The notes beneath the pieces were generated by a model. It saw only the letters and a program-made list of their open reading frames with translations. It did no database searches and had not been told where the DNA came from. A stretch of DNA of 25,146 nt from an uncultured Lysobacter sp. Its GTDB lineage: Bacteria; Pseudomonadota; Gammaproteobacteria; Xanthomonadales; Xanthomonadaceae. Positions 1-8,843 of this stretch are shown piece by piece. The stretch spans positions 1-25,146 of the forward strand of contig CAMLID010000047.1 in the NCBI GenBank assembly GCA_946480055.1, read 5' to 3'. A program made the translations under genes and the position numbers. Every line of letters starts with the position of its first letter. Position 1 is the stretch's first letter.

Positions 1-180
1 CCGGCCGGCGTCTATGAGATCGTCGAGGAAGCCGCTGCCGACGGAAGCAGCGCCAAGCGCCTGCAGATCAACGCCGCCAACTGCGTGCACTGCAAGACCT
101 GCGACATCAAGGACCCGTACGAGATCATCACCTGGGTCACGCCGGAAGGCGGCTCGGGGCCGAATTACCAGAATCTGTAG
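1..180 (+). CDS. Electron transfer flavoprotein-ubiquinone oxidoreductase, C-terminal end (partial)
   Basis: Only the last 59 codons are inside the window; the frame is open from base 1 and stops at TAG 178-180. The visible peptide carries the motif [12 protein letters not shown], the C-terminal 4Fe-4S cluster region of ETF-QO, followed by the family's usual ending (ITWVTPEGG, then GPNYQNL). By family knowledge this is a membrane-associated FAD/4Fe-4S enzyme that takes electrons from reduced ETF and passes them to ubiquinone, linking fatty-acid and amino-acid dehydrogenation to respiration. Its partner ETF (etfBA) lies about 8.7 kb downstream on the same strand. The FAD and quinone domains are outside the window, so nothing can be said about them. 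Confidence 0.93.
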   Translation, partial: PAGVYEIVEEAAADGSSAKRLQINAANCVHCKTCDIKDPYEIITWVTPEGGSGPNYQNL

Positions 181-192
181 CGCGGATCGCCC

Positions 193-747
193 GTGGCGAT
201 CCAGGGAGCTCGCGTACTGGTGACCACCGGCGCCTTGCTGGCCGTAGCTATCGTCGCTACGGCAGGATGGGCGAGTAACGAGGCTGGCGCTTCCCTGGCG
301 TCGCAAAAGCGGCCGTGGATCGAGGTCCCCGCGGGCAACCAGTTCGGCAGCGACAGACATTCCAGAACACTGCTATTGGATGTCTGGAACCTGACGCCCA
401 AATGGTCGGACGCCGGTGCCCTTGCCACGAGCTGCGGCGATCCCCACCAGACGCATGCCGAGGAACGCTACACCGTTACATTTTCTACCGATTGGGTTCG
501 GCTCCTGCTATCGCGCGTCGTCGACATTCACGATGAAGTGGCCTGGATCGACGTCGACGGCACATTCGGGATCATCGAGAGCGGTCAGTTTCTGCGCTCG
601 TATGGCCCCTTGGAGTCCCATCGCGCGAACCTCAGCGAGCTAACGGAGATACAGCAGGCCTGGAGCGACCCGCGATATGGCCGGCGCCAGCGCAAGCCCG
701 CTGGTAATGCCTACCCGGCGGAGGCACCGTGCTTCAGGCGTGCGTGA
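193..747 (+). CDS. Hypothetical exported or membrane-anchored protein, 184 aa
   Basis: I do not recognise this gene. It starts with GTG 12 bases after the ETF-QO stop, with no strong Shine-Dalgarno sequence, and ends with TGA at 745-747. The first 30 residues contain a hydrophobic stretch (LVTTGALLAVAIVATAGWA) that looks like a signal peptide or single membrane anchor. The rest is soluble in character, with a beta-rich central part (YTVTFSTDWVRLLL, then EVAWIDVDGTFGIIESG) and a basic, Pro/Ala-rich tail. Two cysteines lie in the mature part. The AT/GC mix is less biased than in the ETF-QO end. The tight spacing suggests it could be read through from ETF-QO, but a function cannot be inferred. 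It could also be a lineage-specific orphan. Confidence 0.55.
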   Translation: MAIQGARVLVTTGALLAVAIVATAGWASNEAGASLASQKRPWIEVPAGNQFGSDRHSRTLLLDVWNLTPKWSDAGALATSCGDPHQTHAEERYTVTFSTDWVRLLLSRVVDIHDEVAWIDVDGTFGIIESGQFLRSYGPLESHRANLSELTEIQQAWSDPRYGRRQRKPAGNAYPAEAPCFRRA

Positions 748-1066
748 ATGGCCGGTGCACGTTGTCGCGACTCCGCGTTGCGGCGCAGCGGCTGCGCAAG
801 GACTCCAGCGCGCGCTCGAATCAAAATTCCCGGCAACGGGCAACTGAGCCATTATCGCTGTCTTCGCGCGATGGCAGATCACATTAGCGCCAAAGCGCCG
901 CAGTCAAACTATGACTGTCGTAGAACCATGCGTCGGACGAGTCGACGACGCCCTCAACATGCTCGCGCGACACCGGCACTGGTCGCCGGCGAATGCGATC
1001 CGCTATCGACATGACGCTGCACCCACCGCTCCTGCGTCTCGGAGCGGCGGATGAATCGCGACGGGA
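748..1066. other. Intergenic stretch between convergent genes
   Basis: About 320 bases separate the plus-strand hypothetical gene from the end of the minus-strand metalloprotease. The open frames here are short, have arginine-rich composition and no domain I recognise, so I do not call a gene. The only clear structure is a hairpin at 1026-1047, with arms CCGCTCC and GGAGCGG and an 8-base loop, 20 bases beyond the metalloprotease stop. It has no T-tract, so a terminator role is uncertain. Confidence 0.5.
1026..1047 (-). terminator. Hairpin after metalloprotease gene (weak terminator candidate)
   Basis: A perfect 7-bp inverted repeat (CCGCTCC / GGAGCGG, loop of 8) sits 20 bases downstream of the protease stop codon. 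No run of T follows on the minus strand, so it may only be a 3'-end stabilising hairpin. Confidence 0.3.
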
Positions 1067-3463
1067 CTACTTCAGCGGACTCCAACCATCGCCGCCGCCG
1101 TAGTAACCGATGACGCTCTCCTGTCGCTGCACGGAAGCACCGAAGCTCCAACGCTTCAGCTGACTGCCGTTCGACCATAGATAGTCCGTAACGCCGTCGC
1201 CGTTGTAATCGGCGGCGCGACGTAGCGTGAATCCCGATCCGGCCGAGCCGAGGTAAGCGCCCGCTACTATCGAAGCATCGTTAAGCCCCCAATACGTCAG
1301 CTCGTTGCCGCGGTTGAAGATCACGTCTTCACGACCGTCGGCGTTCAAGTCGGACATACCGTAGATCTTCCACCCGTCGCCGTAGTAGCCGACCGTGCGC
1401 TGCGCATAGTTGTAGGTGCCCGAATGGATCCAGGCGAGCGCGTGGCTGCCGTTCGTCCAAAGCAGATCGGCCGCCTTATTGGAATCGAAATTTCCGATAG
1501 CCGCCAAGGTATAGCCAGGACCGACATTGCCCTTATAGATGCCGTTCGCGACCACGCCATTGCTCAAGAACCAGAACGCGACATAGTCGTACTGGGTGAA
1601 GATGATTTCATCCAGTCCGCTCCCGTCGACGTCGGCGGTACCGAAGAATTTCCATCCGTCTCCGTAGTAACCCGCCGTGCGCTTGGTGTACGTACCTGCG
1701 TTCGAAATCCAGACCTCGATCGAATTGCCGGAATCGAATACCAGATCGGCCATCGCATCGTCGTTCAACCGCGCGGTGGCCACCAGCTTTCCGCCGCCCA
1801 CCGAAGCCCCGCCGTACGACGAAGCGACAAATCCTTGCCCGGCATAGGTGTAGTACGCCCATTCGCCTGACCTTGCGAAGGCGACGTCCGAGTAGCCATT
1901 GCCGTCGATATCGTCCTTCACCGGTGCGCTCGCAACGACGGACGCCCTGAACGTGGCCACGATGGGCATGGTCTGGGCGAGGCTGCGTGCGTTGTCGGCG
2001 TTGTCGGCTAGGCCGCAAGCCAGACCGCCGCAGAAGGTCGTGCGCGGGTTGGAGAAGATGCGGTAAGAGGTCTGACCGGAGTCACCGTAGGCCATAACCG
2101 TATAGAAGTTGCCGCTGCCTGCCGCGGTCTTGTAGCCGAACGAGTACGGATATACGCCGTACTTCAACACGCCATTCTCGGTAGATGTGGCGCGGTCGTG
2201 CGCCGAACCCATGTTATGTCCGAGTTCGTGAGCCAACGTCTCGTTCCGACAGAAGTATGTCTTGCCGTCGTCCCCCGGGTCTTGACCATCGCTGACGACC
2301 GAGTAGCCGAACGGGGCATCGCCGCTATCTATGCCCGATTGGCCACCGCCAATCAGCCAGGCGATACCGCAGCCATCGTTCTCCGGCGTATTGAACTTGC
2401 GCACCAGCGACACCAGGTCCGCGCCGTACTGATCGCGCGCCGCGCGCAGAGCGGTGAACGCCGGGTCGACCGGAATGGTACCGGTACCGCTCTTGTAGCC
2501 GGTCAGCTTTTCCAGCGCGTCGCCGTTATCGGTGTTGTCGGCGAAATTGACTTGCATGGCATGGACCAGGCGTATGCGCGCGTCGACCTGACTGTTGGCG
2601 TAGGCCTGATTGGCCGTCTCCACCATATTGTTCAAGCGCGTGACCGCCTGCGATTGGCCGCCGAGACCGGCAGCGAAGCCGCTGGTATAGCCCAAGAGAA
2701 CGTCGACCGTGGTGGATGCCGTTGCCTCGGCAGCGGCCGTTCCGATCGAGCTCGCCACCGGCTCGGGCTGGCTACCGATCGAGCCCGAAGCCAGCTTGGG
2801 CGGAATCAGAAAGTCCGGTCCGGTCGGACGCGTGGCCGGGTTGTCGATACCGGCGATCTTGCTGCGGTCGGTTTCGACCAGCCACGCCACGCCGTCGCGT
2901 ATGGTCAATTTCAGCGGCGCCTTACCGCCGCTCTGGGCGATGCTGCCGAAGGCTGCGCGCTCGCCGAACGTGAGAATCGCCTCATCGGAAGACGTTCCGT
3001 TCTTGAGCTTGCCGATCCAGGTCCAGTCGCCGGACGGGTGTTCGACATGACGCTCGTAAGCGAAATCCAACTTTTCGCCCGATGGCGCGGTGATATGCAG
3101 CGTCCCGCCCAGCGTCGCGCGCATGGCGTGCGCCTCGCTGATGTCGGCGCGATTCCAAGTGTAGGCGCCATCGCGGCGCACTATGTTCTTGGCAGGGTAA
3201 GCGACCAGGTCGCCACGATCGGCCAGGTTCGCGAACGAGACGCTTACGCTCTTGTTTTTGCGATGCGCCAATATCGCACGGGACAACGAAACAGAGCTCC
3301 CCCAGGCGCCGTGCGCCTGCGCGCCGGGCTCGACGAACTGCGCGCCGGAAGGTCGGTCCGAATCCTGCGTGCATCCTGCACAGCCCAGAGCCAGTACAGT
3401 CAGCAGTACGATTTTGCGCATGGGAATAGACGTCACTAAAAGTGTGCGGGATTTGCTTGGCAT
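1067..3463 (-). CDS. Secreted reprolysin-like zinc metalloprotease with C-terminal FG-GAP repeats
   Basis: 798 residues from ATG 3463, which has AGAGG four bases upstream. An internal ATG at 3421 gives a more typical signal sequence (MRKIVLLTVLALGCAGC) but has no visible ribosome site. The signal region ends in a cysteine, so a lipoprotein is possible although the lipobox is not ideal. A propeptide-like region of about 230 residues is followed by the protease domain (about 250-505). This holds the extended zinc motif HELGHNMGSAHD near residue 414 and a downstream VMAYG Met-turn, as in M12B/M72 (peptidyl-Asp) metalloproteases. Residues about 513-798 carry calcium-type repeats (DIDGNGYSD, DVDGSGLDE, DLNADGRED, DYNGDGVTD) alternating with GYYGDGW blocks, resembling VCBS/FG-GAP propeller blades. 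Expected role: extracellular or surface proteolysis. It stands alone, with no protease-secretion genes beside it. Confidence 0.88.
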   Translation of the reverse strand: MPSKSRTLLVTSIPMRKIVLLTVLALGCAGCTQDSDRPSGAQFVEPGAQAHGAWGSSVSLSRAILAHRKNKSVSVSFANLADRGDLVAYPAKNIVRRDGAYTWNRADISEAHAMRATLGGTLHITAPSGEKLDFAYERHVEHPSGDWTWIGKLKNGTSSDEAILTFGERAAFGSIAQSGGKAPLKLTIRDGVAWLVETDRSKIAGIDNPATRPTGPDFLIPPKLASGSIGSQPEPVASSIGTAAAEATASTTVDVLLGYTSGFAAGLGGQSQAVTRLNNMVETANQAYANSQVDARIRLVHAMQVNFADNTDNGDALEKLTGYKSGTGTIPVDPAFTALRAARDQYGADLVSLVRKFNTPENDGCGIAWLIGGGQSGIDSGDAPFGYSVVSDGQDPGDDGKTYFCRNETLAHELGHNMGSAHDRATSTENGVLKYGVYPYSFGYKTAAGSGNFYTVMAYGDSGQTSYRIFSNPRTTFCGGLACGLADNADNARSLAQTMPIVATFRASVVASAPVKDDIDGNGYSDVAFARSGEWAYYTYAGQGFVASSYGGASVGGGKLVATARLNDDAMADLVFDSGNSIEVWISNAGTYTKRTAGYYGDGWKFFGTADVDGSGLDEIIFTQYDYVAFWFLSNGVVANGIYKGNVGPGYTLAAIGNFDSNKAADLLWTNGSHALAWIHSGTYNYAQRTVGYYGDGWKIYGMSDLNADGREDVIFNRGNELTYWGLNDASIVAGAYLGSAGSGFTLRRAADYNGDGVTDYLWSNGSQLKRWSFGASVQRQESVIGYYGGGDGWSPLK

Positions 3464-3889
3464 CTTGCCTCTGATTGGCGCAGACGTTCAATCTTCGCGA
3501 GCGACACCGATACCGTACAAAGCGTGGCGGCCGTCGCAGCCCTCCCTATTCATACTGACAAACGGGCGAATTCCCGATCGGAGGTCACTGGTGACCGACC
3601 TATGGAGGCCGATGGCGGCCCGACCAGGGAGAGGCCGGTATCCACTTGACCGCCCGGTCAGGAGAGCTTCATGGTTGGGCCTCACCACACGCCATTGGGG
3701 ACGTATGGGGCCCCGATGGCGGCGACCGACGGGAGCCGCCTGCGCCAGCCGGCGAACTGCTTCCCGCCGACGCACAACTTCAGCGAATCATGCTGATCCG
3801 AACCACGCGCCCGGCCCGGTCGCGTCCGCATGCGCGGCGCGGCGACGATGCCTCACTGGCAATCGCCGCACGCCGTCGGCACGTGGATC
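3464..3889. other. Intergenic stretch upstream of metalloprotease / downstream of CoA transferase
   Basis: About 425 bases between two minus-strand genes. It should hold the metalloprotease promoter. I see no convincing coding frame: the possible frames are Arg/Pro-rich and lack recognisable domains. The one notable element is the palindrome at 3584-3597. No U-tracted terminator for the CoA-transferase pair is visible. Confidence 0.45.
3584..3597. promoter_or_regulatory. Palindrome GGTCAC-TG-GTGACC, possible operator
   Basis: A perfect 6-bp dyad with a 2-base centre lies about 120 bases upstream of the metalloprotease start. The symmetry suits a dimeric regulator. There is no second copy that I noticed and no flanking -35/-10 pair I would defend. 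Confidence 0.25.
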
Positions 3890-4525
3890 TCAAGCTGCGC
3901 GCTTGAACGCCACGCCGGTCTTCTCGCGCAGCTCGTCCTCGCTCACACCCGGCGCGGCCTCCACCAGCACCAGGCCGTCGGCGGTGACGTCCATCACCGC
4001 CAGCTCGGTGATGATGCGGTTGACCACGCCCAGGCCGGTCAGCGGCAGCGTGCATTCGGGCAGGATCTTGTGCTCGCCGTTCTTGGCGCTGTGCTCCATC
4101 AGCACCACCACGCGCTTGACGCCGGCGACCAGGTCCATCGCGCCGCCCATGCCCTTGACCATCTTGCCGGGCACCATCCAGTTGGCGAGGTCGCCGCTGC
4201 CGGTGACCTGCATCGCGCCCAGGATCGCCAGGTCGATGTGGCCGCCGCGGATCATCGCGAAGCTGTCGTGGCTGCCGAAATAGCTGGCGCCGGCGCGCGC
4301 GGTCACGGTCTGCTTGCCGGCATTGATCAGGTCGGCGTCGACCTCGGCCTCGGTCGGAAACGGGCCGATGCCGAGCAGGCCGTTCTCGGACTGCAGCCAC
4401 ACGTCCATGCCCTCGGGAATGAAGTTGGCCACCAGCGTCGGCAGGCCGATGCCGAGATTGACGTAGGCGCCGTCGGTGAGTTCCTGCGCGGCGCGCTGCG
4501 CCATTTGATCGCGGGTCCAAGCCAT
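3890..4525 (-). CDS. scoB: 3-oxoacid (succinyl-CoA:3-ketoacid) CoA-transferase subunit B
   Basis: 211 residues, the usual size for the beta subunit. ATG 4525 is preceded by AAGGA seven bases upstream. The [10 protein letters not shown] motif places the catalytic glutamate at residue 47; in this family it forms the glutamyl-CoA thioester intermediate. Other family blocks are visible (NLGIGLPT at 23-30, and the PECTLPLTG block in the C-terminal half). With subunit A upstream it makes the heteromeric enzyme that moves CoA between succinate and acetoacetate-type acids. The genes are 55 bases apart in one operon, A before B. In Xanthomonas the equivalent pair near the LPS locus has been named lpsI/lpsJ; a role in LPS is not implied by the chemistry. 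Substrate specificity cannot be read from the sequence. Confidence 0.94.
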   Translation of the reverse strand: MAWTRDQMAQRAAQELTDGAYVNLGIGLPTLVANFIPEGMDVWLQSENGLLGIGPFPTEAEVDADLINAGKQTVTARAGASYFGSHDSFAMIRGGHIDLAILGAMQVTGSGDLANWMVPGKMVKGMGGAMDLVAGVKRVVVLMEHSAKNGEHKILPECTLPLTGLGVVNRIITELAVMDVTADGLVLVEAAPGVSEDELREKTGVAFKRAA

Positions 4526-4580
4526 GTCGAATTCCTTGAAAGTGTCGTAAGCGTCGAGTCGTCGGATTGCCGGGCGCCGC

Positions 4581-5318
4581 TCAGGCGCGCACGGTGCGCT
4601 GCTCGATCCGCTTCTCGGGCGTCGCGTTGAGCACGATGCGGTCGACGTAGATGCCGGGCAGATGGACGTGGTCGGGATCGATCGCGCCGATCTCGACGAT
4701 TTCCTCGACTTCGGCCACGCAGACCTTGCCGGCCATCGCGCAGGCCGGGTTGAAGTTGCGCGCGGTCTTGCGGAACACCAGGTTGCCGGCCTTGTCGGCC
4801 TTCCAGGCCTTGACCAGCGAGACGTCGGCCTTGAGCGCGGTTTCCATCACGTAATGGTGGCCGTCGAACTCGCGCGTCTCCTTGCCGTCGGCGACCACGG
4901 TGCCGTAGCCGGTGCGGGTGAAGAAGGCCGGGATGCCTGCGCCGCCGGCGCGCAGGCGCTCAGCCAACGTGCCCTGCGGGTTGAACTCGAGTTCGAGTTC
5001 GCCGGACAGGAACTGGCGTTCGAATTCCTTGTTCTCACCGACGTAGGACGAAATCATCTTGCGGATCTGGCGCGTTTCCAGCAGCAGTCCGAGGCCGAAA
5101 CCATCGACGCCGGCGTTGTTGGAGATCGCGGTCAGGCCCTTGACGCCGCTGTCGCGCAGCGCCGCGATCAGCGCCTCGGGAATACCGCACAGGCCGAAGC
5201 CGCCGACCGCGAGCGTCTGACCGTCGGCGACCAGTCCGTGCAGCGCCGCCTCGGCATTGGGGAACACCTTGTTCTTCGCGTCGCCGGCGCTGCGCGTCGC
5301 GGCAATGGCCTCGGCCAT
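4581..5318 (-). CDS. scoA: 3-oxoacid (succinyl-CoA:3-ketoacid) CoA-transferase subunit A
   Basis: 245 residues, starting at ATG 5318 with a strong AAAGGAG site. The CoA-transferase glycine loop [12 protein letters not shown] is at residues 39-50, followed by the family blocks [13 protein letters not shown] and FFTRTGYGT. It forms the CoA-binding half of the enzyme whose catalytic glutamate is in subunit B downstream. About 15 residues at the N-terminus look like an unstructured lineage extension. The gene is divergent from the ATP-grasp gene at 5435. A minus-strand TAAACT hexamer at 5350-5355 could serve as its -10 element, but no good -35 is visible. Likely role: short-chain ketoacid or ketone-body catabolism. 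Confidence 0.94.
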   Translation of the reverse strand: MAEAIAATRSAGDAKNKVFPNAEAALHGLVADGQTLAVGGFGLCGIPEALIAALRDSGVKGLTAISNNAGVDGFGLGLLLETRQIRKMISSYVGENKEFERQFLSGELELEFNPQGTLAERLRAGGAGIPAFFTRTGYGTVVADGKETREFDGHHYVMETALKADVSLVKAWKADKAGNLVFRKTARNFNPACAMAGKVCVAEVEEIVEIGAIDPDHVHLPGIYVDRIVLNATPEKRIEQRTVRA

Positions 5319-5422
5319 GGGGGAAACTCCTTTGCGGGATAGGCGCAGTTTAGCGCGCCCGACCGCCGGGCCCCACCGGACCTTAGGGCAATGGTCACTC
5401 GTCCCGCGGTATGGCCCAACGT

Positions 5423-5428
5423 TAGACT
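5423..5428 (+). promoter_or_regulatory. -10-like hexamer TAGACT, six bases before the ATP-grasp start
   Basis: TAGACT ends six bases before ATG 5435 and no Shine-Dalgarno sequence lies in front of that ATG. Transcription would start at or next to the A of the start codon, giving a leaderless mRNA. No clear -35 is present at the right distance, so this is inference. Confidence 0.4.
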
Positions 5429-5434
5429 CGGCCC

Positions 5435-6343
5435 ATGAGCAAAATCGCCCTCGTCACCGCCATCGCCGCTACCGGAACCGACACCGATATGGCGCCACTG
5501 ATCGAAGCTTGCGCCCGCGCCGGGCTGGCCGCCGAGGTCCGCGCCTGGGACGACCCCAGCGTGGCCTGGACGCGCTACGACGCCACGCTGCTGCGCTCGC
5601 CCTGGGACTACACCGAACGCCTGCCGGAGTTTCTGGCCTGGTGCGAGCGCGTGGCCTCGCAGTCGCGCCTGCTCAATCCGCTACCGGTGGTGCGCTGGAA
5701 CACCGACAAGCACTACCTCGCCGCTCTGGCCGAGCGCGGCGTGGCGGTGGTGCCCAGCGCCTTCGTCGAACCCGAGGCCGAGCCGCTGCCGGCGCTGCAG
5801 GCCTTCCTGTCGGTGCACGCCGACGCCGGCGAGTTCGTGGTCAAGCCCACGGTCAGCGCCGGCTCGCGCGATACGCAACGGTATGCGCGCTCGCAGGAAT
5901 TCGCCGCCGCCAACCATATCGCGCGCTTGCTCGACGCCGGCCGCAGCGTGCTGTTGCAGCCCTACCTGGCCTCGGTCGATCGCGACGGCGAGACCGCCCT
6001 GCTCTATTTCGACGGTGTCTACAGCCACGCGATCCGCAAGGGCGCGCTGCTGCGCCCCGACAGCGGCGCCACCGAAGCGCTGTTCGCGCCCGAGCAGATC
6101 GTCGCGCGCGAGCCCGGCGAGGACGAACGCGCGCTCGCGCAGGCCGTGCTCGCCGCCGCGCGCGACGCGCTGCAACTGGACGCGCCCCTGCCCTACGCGC
6201 GCGTCGATCTGATCCGCGACGGCGACGGCAGGCCGCAGTTGCTGGAACTGGAGCTGTGCGAGCCTTCGCTGTTCTTCCCGTATGCCGAGGGCAGCGCCGA
6301 CCGTTTCGTCGCTAGCCTGCAGGCCCGGCTCGCCGCGCGTTGA
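5435..6343 (+). CDS. Stand-alone ATP-grasp domain protein (RimK/DcsG-like)
   Basis: 302 residues. The N-terminal 90 residues form a pre-ATP-grasp-like region with [13 protein letters not shown]. The ATP-grasp part shows [14 protein letters not shown] with the nucleotide-binding lysine at 137, LLQPYL near 175, and the C-terminal metal-binding block [13 protein letters not shown] near 270-282. This pattern matches small RimK-like enzymes related to the cycloserine ligase DcsG, which join a carboxylate to an amine or nucleophile through an acyl-phosphate. The substrate here is unknown. It is monocistronic, divergent from scoA and convergent with xanB, so context does not help. The start at 5435 fits a leaderless transcript. 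Confidence is high for the fold and low for any reaction. Confidence 0.85.
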   Translation: MSKIALVTAIAATGTDTDMAPLIEACARAGLAAEVRAWDDPSVAWTRYDATLLRSPWDYTERLPEFLAWCERVASQSRLLNPLPVVRWNTDKHYLAALAERGVAVVPSAFVEPEAEPLPALQAFLSVHADAGEFVVKPTVSAGSRDTQRYARSQEFAAANHIARLLDAGRSVLLQPYLASVDRDGETALLYFDGVYSHAIRKGALLRPDSGATEALFAPEQIVAREPGEDERALAQAVLAAARDALQLDAPLPYARVDLIRDGDGRPQLLELELCEPSLFFPYAEGSADRFVASLQARLAAR

Positions 6344-6369
6344 GCGCGACGACGCATTATCGATCCGAC

Positions 6370-6390
6370 CGGACGCCTCAGGAGCGTCCG
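6370..6390. terminator. Hairpin at the convergent ends of ATP-grasp gene and xanB
   Basis: CGGACGC and GCGTCCG form a 7-bp stem whose 7-base loop contains the xanB stop codon. It lies in the 34-base gap region between converging genes. No T-tract is seen, so termination activity is doubtful. Confidence 0.3.
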
Positions 6391-7790
6391 TACACGTCCT
6401 CGAGCCGGACGATATCGTCCTCGCCCAGATAGCCGCCGGACTGCACTTCGATCAACTCGACCGGCTCGCTGCCGCGGTTGCGCAGACGGTGCACGCTGCC
6501 GCGCGGGATGTAGGTGCTCTCGTTCTCGCGCAGCTCGAACACCTTGTCGTCGCAGGTGACTTCGGCCACGCCCGAGACCACGATCCAATGCTCGGCGCGG
6601 TGCTGATGCTTCTGCAGGCTGAGCGCAGCGCCGGGCTTGACCACGATCTTCTTGACCTGGAAACGCTCGCCGACGCCGATCGAGTCGTAGCTGCCCCACG
6701 GCCGGTAGACCTTGCGATGGAACAGGTGCTCCTGGCGGCCGGCCGCCTTGAGTTGGTCGACGATGACCTTGACGTCCTGCACGCGATCCTTGCGCGCGAC
6801 CAGGGTCGCATCGGCGGTGTCGATGATCACCAGGTCCTCGACGCCGATGGTCGCGATCATGCGCCGGTCGGAAGCCCGCACCAGGCTGTCGCGGGTATCG
6901 AGCGAGATCACGTCGCCTTCGTGGCGGTTGCCGTCGGCGTCGCGTTCGGCCACCGACCACAGCGACGACCAGGAGCCGATGTCGCTCCAACCGCAGCTCA
7001 CCGGTACCACCGCGGCGCGGTCGGTCTTCTCCATCACCGCGTAGTCGATCGAATCGCTGGGGCTGGCCGCGAACGCGTCCTGGCCCAGGCGCAGGAAGTC
7101 GAGATCGGTGCCGGCGCTGGCGAACGCGGCGACCGCAGCGGCGTGGATCGCCGGCGCGAGCCGCGCCAATTCGTCCAGGTAGCTGCGCGCGCGGAACAGG
7201 AACATGCCCGAGTTCCAGGCGTAGGTGCCTTCGGCCAGGTAACGCTCGGCGGTGGCCTGGTCGGGTTTCTCGACGAAACGCTCGATGCGGTAGCCGTCGG
7301 CGCCCAAGGCCTCGCCGCGCAGGATGTAGCCGTAGCCGGTTTCGGCGTAGTCGGGACGGATGCCGAACGCGACCAGCCAGTGCTCGTCGCCCAGACGCAT
7401 CGCCGCGGCGACCGCATCGCGGAACGCCGCCTCGTCCTCGATCAGATGATCGGCCGGCATCACCAGCAGCAGGGCCTCGGGGTCGCCGGCCAGCGCATGC
7501 AGCGCCGCGGCCGCGATCGCCGGCGCGGTGCTGCGCGCGACCGGCTCCAGCAGGATGCCGCCGCTGCGCACGCCGATCGCCTGCAACTGCTCGCCGACCA
7601 TAAAACGGTGGTCGTCGGCGCAGACGGTGATCGGCGGCTGCGCATCGGGCAGCGCATTGGCGCGCAGCACGGTTTCCTGGAACAGCGAATGGTCCCCGAC
7701 CAGCGACAGGAACTGCTTGGGTTGGTTCTGTCGCGAAAGCGGCCACAATCGGGTTCCGCTACCGCCGCTGAGGATGACCGGATGAAGCAT
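6378..7790 (-). CDS. xanB: Mannose-1-phosphate guanylyltransferase / mannose-6-phosphate isomerase (bifunctional)
   Basis: 470 residues, typical for the type II bifunctional enzyme (XanB/AlgA/ManC). The N-terminal GDP-mannose pyrophosphorylase signature GGSGTRLWPLSR begins at residue 9, followed by PKQF. The sugar-binding block VEKPDQ lies mid-domain. The C-terminal cupin of the phosphomannose isomerase shows RFQVKKIVVKPG and the metal-ligand string LQKHQHRAEHW. ATG 7790 has GGAG five bases upstream. It converts fructose-6-P to mannose-6-P and mannose-1-P to GDP-mannose. Its partner phosphomannomutase (xanA), adjacent in Xanthomonas, is not in this window. Nearness to the O-antigen island suggests GDP-mannose, or a derived sugar such as rhamnose or fucose, is used there; that is inference. 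Confidence 0.95.
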   Translation of the reverse strand: MLHPVILSGGSGTRLWPLSRQNQPKQFLSLVGDHSLFQETVLRANALPDAQPPITVCADDHRFMVGEQLQAIGVRSGGILLEPVARSTAPAIAAAALHALAGDPEALLLVMPADHLIEDEAAFRDAVAAAMRLGDEHWLVAFGIRPDYAETGYGYILRGEALGADGYRIERFVEKPDQATAERYLAEGTYAWNSGMFLFRARSYLDELARLAPAIHAAAVAAFASAGTDLDFLRLGQDAFAASPSDSIDYAVMEKTDRAAVVPVSCGWSDIGSWSSLWSVAERDADGNRHEGDVISLDTRDSLVRASDRRMIATIGVEDLVIIDTADATLVARKDRVQDVKVIVDQLKAAGRQEHLFHRKVYRPWGSYDSIGVGERFQVKKIVVKPGAALSLQKHQHRAEHWIVVSGVAEVTCDDKVFELRENESTYIPRGSVHRLRNRGSEPVELIEVQSGGYLGEDDIVRLEDVYGRS

Positions 7791-7924
7791 TTCGACTCCG
7801 CACTGGGGTTACGTCGTGAAGGTTACCGGATCGCGGACCTGCGTCGGCCGGATGTCGCCGTCGCCGCCCCCCTCAACGCTCAGGCGGCAGTCACGCAACC
7901 TCGGCGCGGCGACGCGGAGGCGGC

Positions 7925-8725
7925 GTGAACGGCCACGGCGAGCCGGTGCGGCTGCACGACGCAAACGGGGCCAGCGCGCTGGTCAGCCGCTATGGCGGCC
8001 AGGTCCTGTCGTGGATCTGCCTCGGCCATGAGCGGCTGTACCTGAGCCCGCGCGCGAGCTACACGCCCGGCCAGGCGATCCGCGGCGGCGTACCGGTGAT
8101 CTTTCCGCAGTTCTCCGATCGCGGACCCGGCCCGCGCCACGGCTTCGCGCGGGTGCGCGAGTGGACGCATGCGGGTGGCGGGCGCTTCCTGTTGCGCGAA
8201 GACGAGGCCGGCTACGCGGCGTGGCCGCACCGTTTCCAGGCCGAGCTGACGATCGAGTTGCACGCGGACTCGCTGGCGATCGCCCTGCGCGTGGACAACA
8301 CCGACCGCCAGCCGTTCGCGTTCACCGCCGCACTGCACACCTATCTGGGCGTGGACGATCTGGCCGACGTCCGGATCGAGGGATTGGGCGGCCGCAGGTA
8401 TTCCGACGCGACCCGCGACGGCGAATCCGGCGTCCAGCACGAGCGGGTCTTGCGCTTCGACGGCGAGCTCGACCGGCTCTACCCCGGCGTCGCGGGCGGG
8501 TTGCGGCTGGACCAAGCCGGTCGCAGTCTGCGCATCGACGCCGAGGGCTTCCCCGACACCGTGGTCTGGAACCCGGGCGCCGCGCTCGCCGCCAACCTGG
8601 CCGACCTCGGTGCCGGCGAGCACGCCCGCTTCGCCTGCGTGGAAGCGGCGGCGGCCGTGACGCCGGTGTCGCTGGCGGCGGGCGCGAGCTGGTGCGGACG
8701 CCAGATCCTGACCGTCGTGGACTAG
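7925..8725 (+). CDS. yeaD: D-hexose-6-phosphate mutarotase (YeaD-like aldose 1-epimerase family)
   Basis: 266 residues from GTG 7925, supported by GGAGG four bases upstream. Family blocks are clear: RYGGQVLSW, IRGGVPVIFPQF, then RHGFARVREW (His72 and following Arg) and AALHTYLGV. The C-terminal WNPG block precedes the conserved acidic FACVEAA segment. Members interconvert alpha and beta anomers of glucose-6-phosphate and related hexose phosphates in the cytosol. The gene is divergent from xanB, with 134 bases between the starts, so the two hexose-phosphate genes may share regulatory DNA. No membrane or export signal is seen. The assignment is by fold and motif; the exact sugar phosphate is not determined by sequence. 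Confidence 0.88.
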   Translation: MNGHGEPVRLHDANGASALVSRYGGQVLSWICLGHERLYLSPRASYTPGQAIRGGVPVIFPQFSDRGPGPRHGFARVREWTHAGGGRFLLREDEAGYAAWPHRFQAELTIELHADSLAIALRVDNTDRQPFAFTAALHTYLGVDDLADVRIEGLGGRRYSDATRDGESGVQHERVLRFDGELDRLYPGVAGGLRLDQAGRSLRIDAEGFPDTVVWNPGAALAANLADLGAGEHARFACVEAAAAVTPVSLAAGASWCGRQILTVVD

Positions 8726-8843
8726 ACGCCGGCGCCTCGATCCGTATGGATGGCCGCACGTTGACTGCAAGCTGAGCGCAATTCGGCCACGCTCGGCCCC
8801 ATAACGGGCATCGGCCCCTCCTGCGCCCACTCACGGTCTCCGC

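Noticed and set aside
2198..3439. Long plus-strand open frame (413 codons) opposite the metalloprotease
   Set aside because: Shadow frame produced by GC-rich codon usage of the real minus-strand gene, which has clear signal, zinc and repeat motifs.
6282..7928. Long plus-strand open frame (548 codons) opposite xanB
   Set aside because: Antisense shadow; the minus strand encodes unmistakable pyrophosphorylase and cupin motifs.
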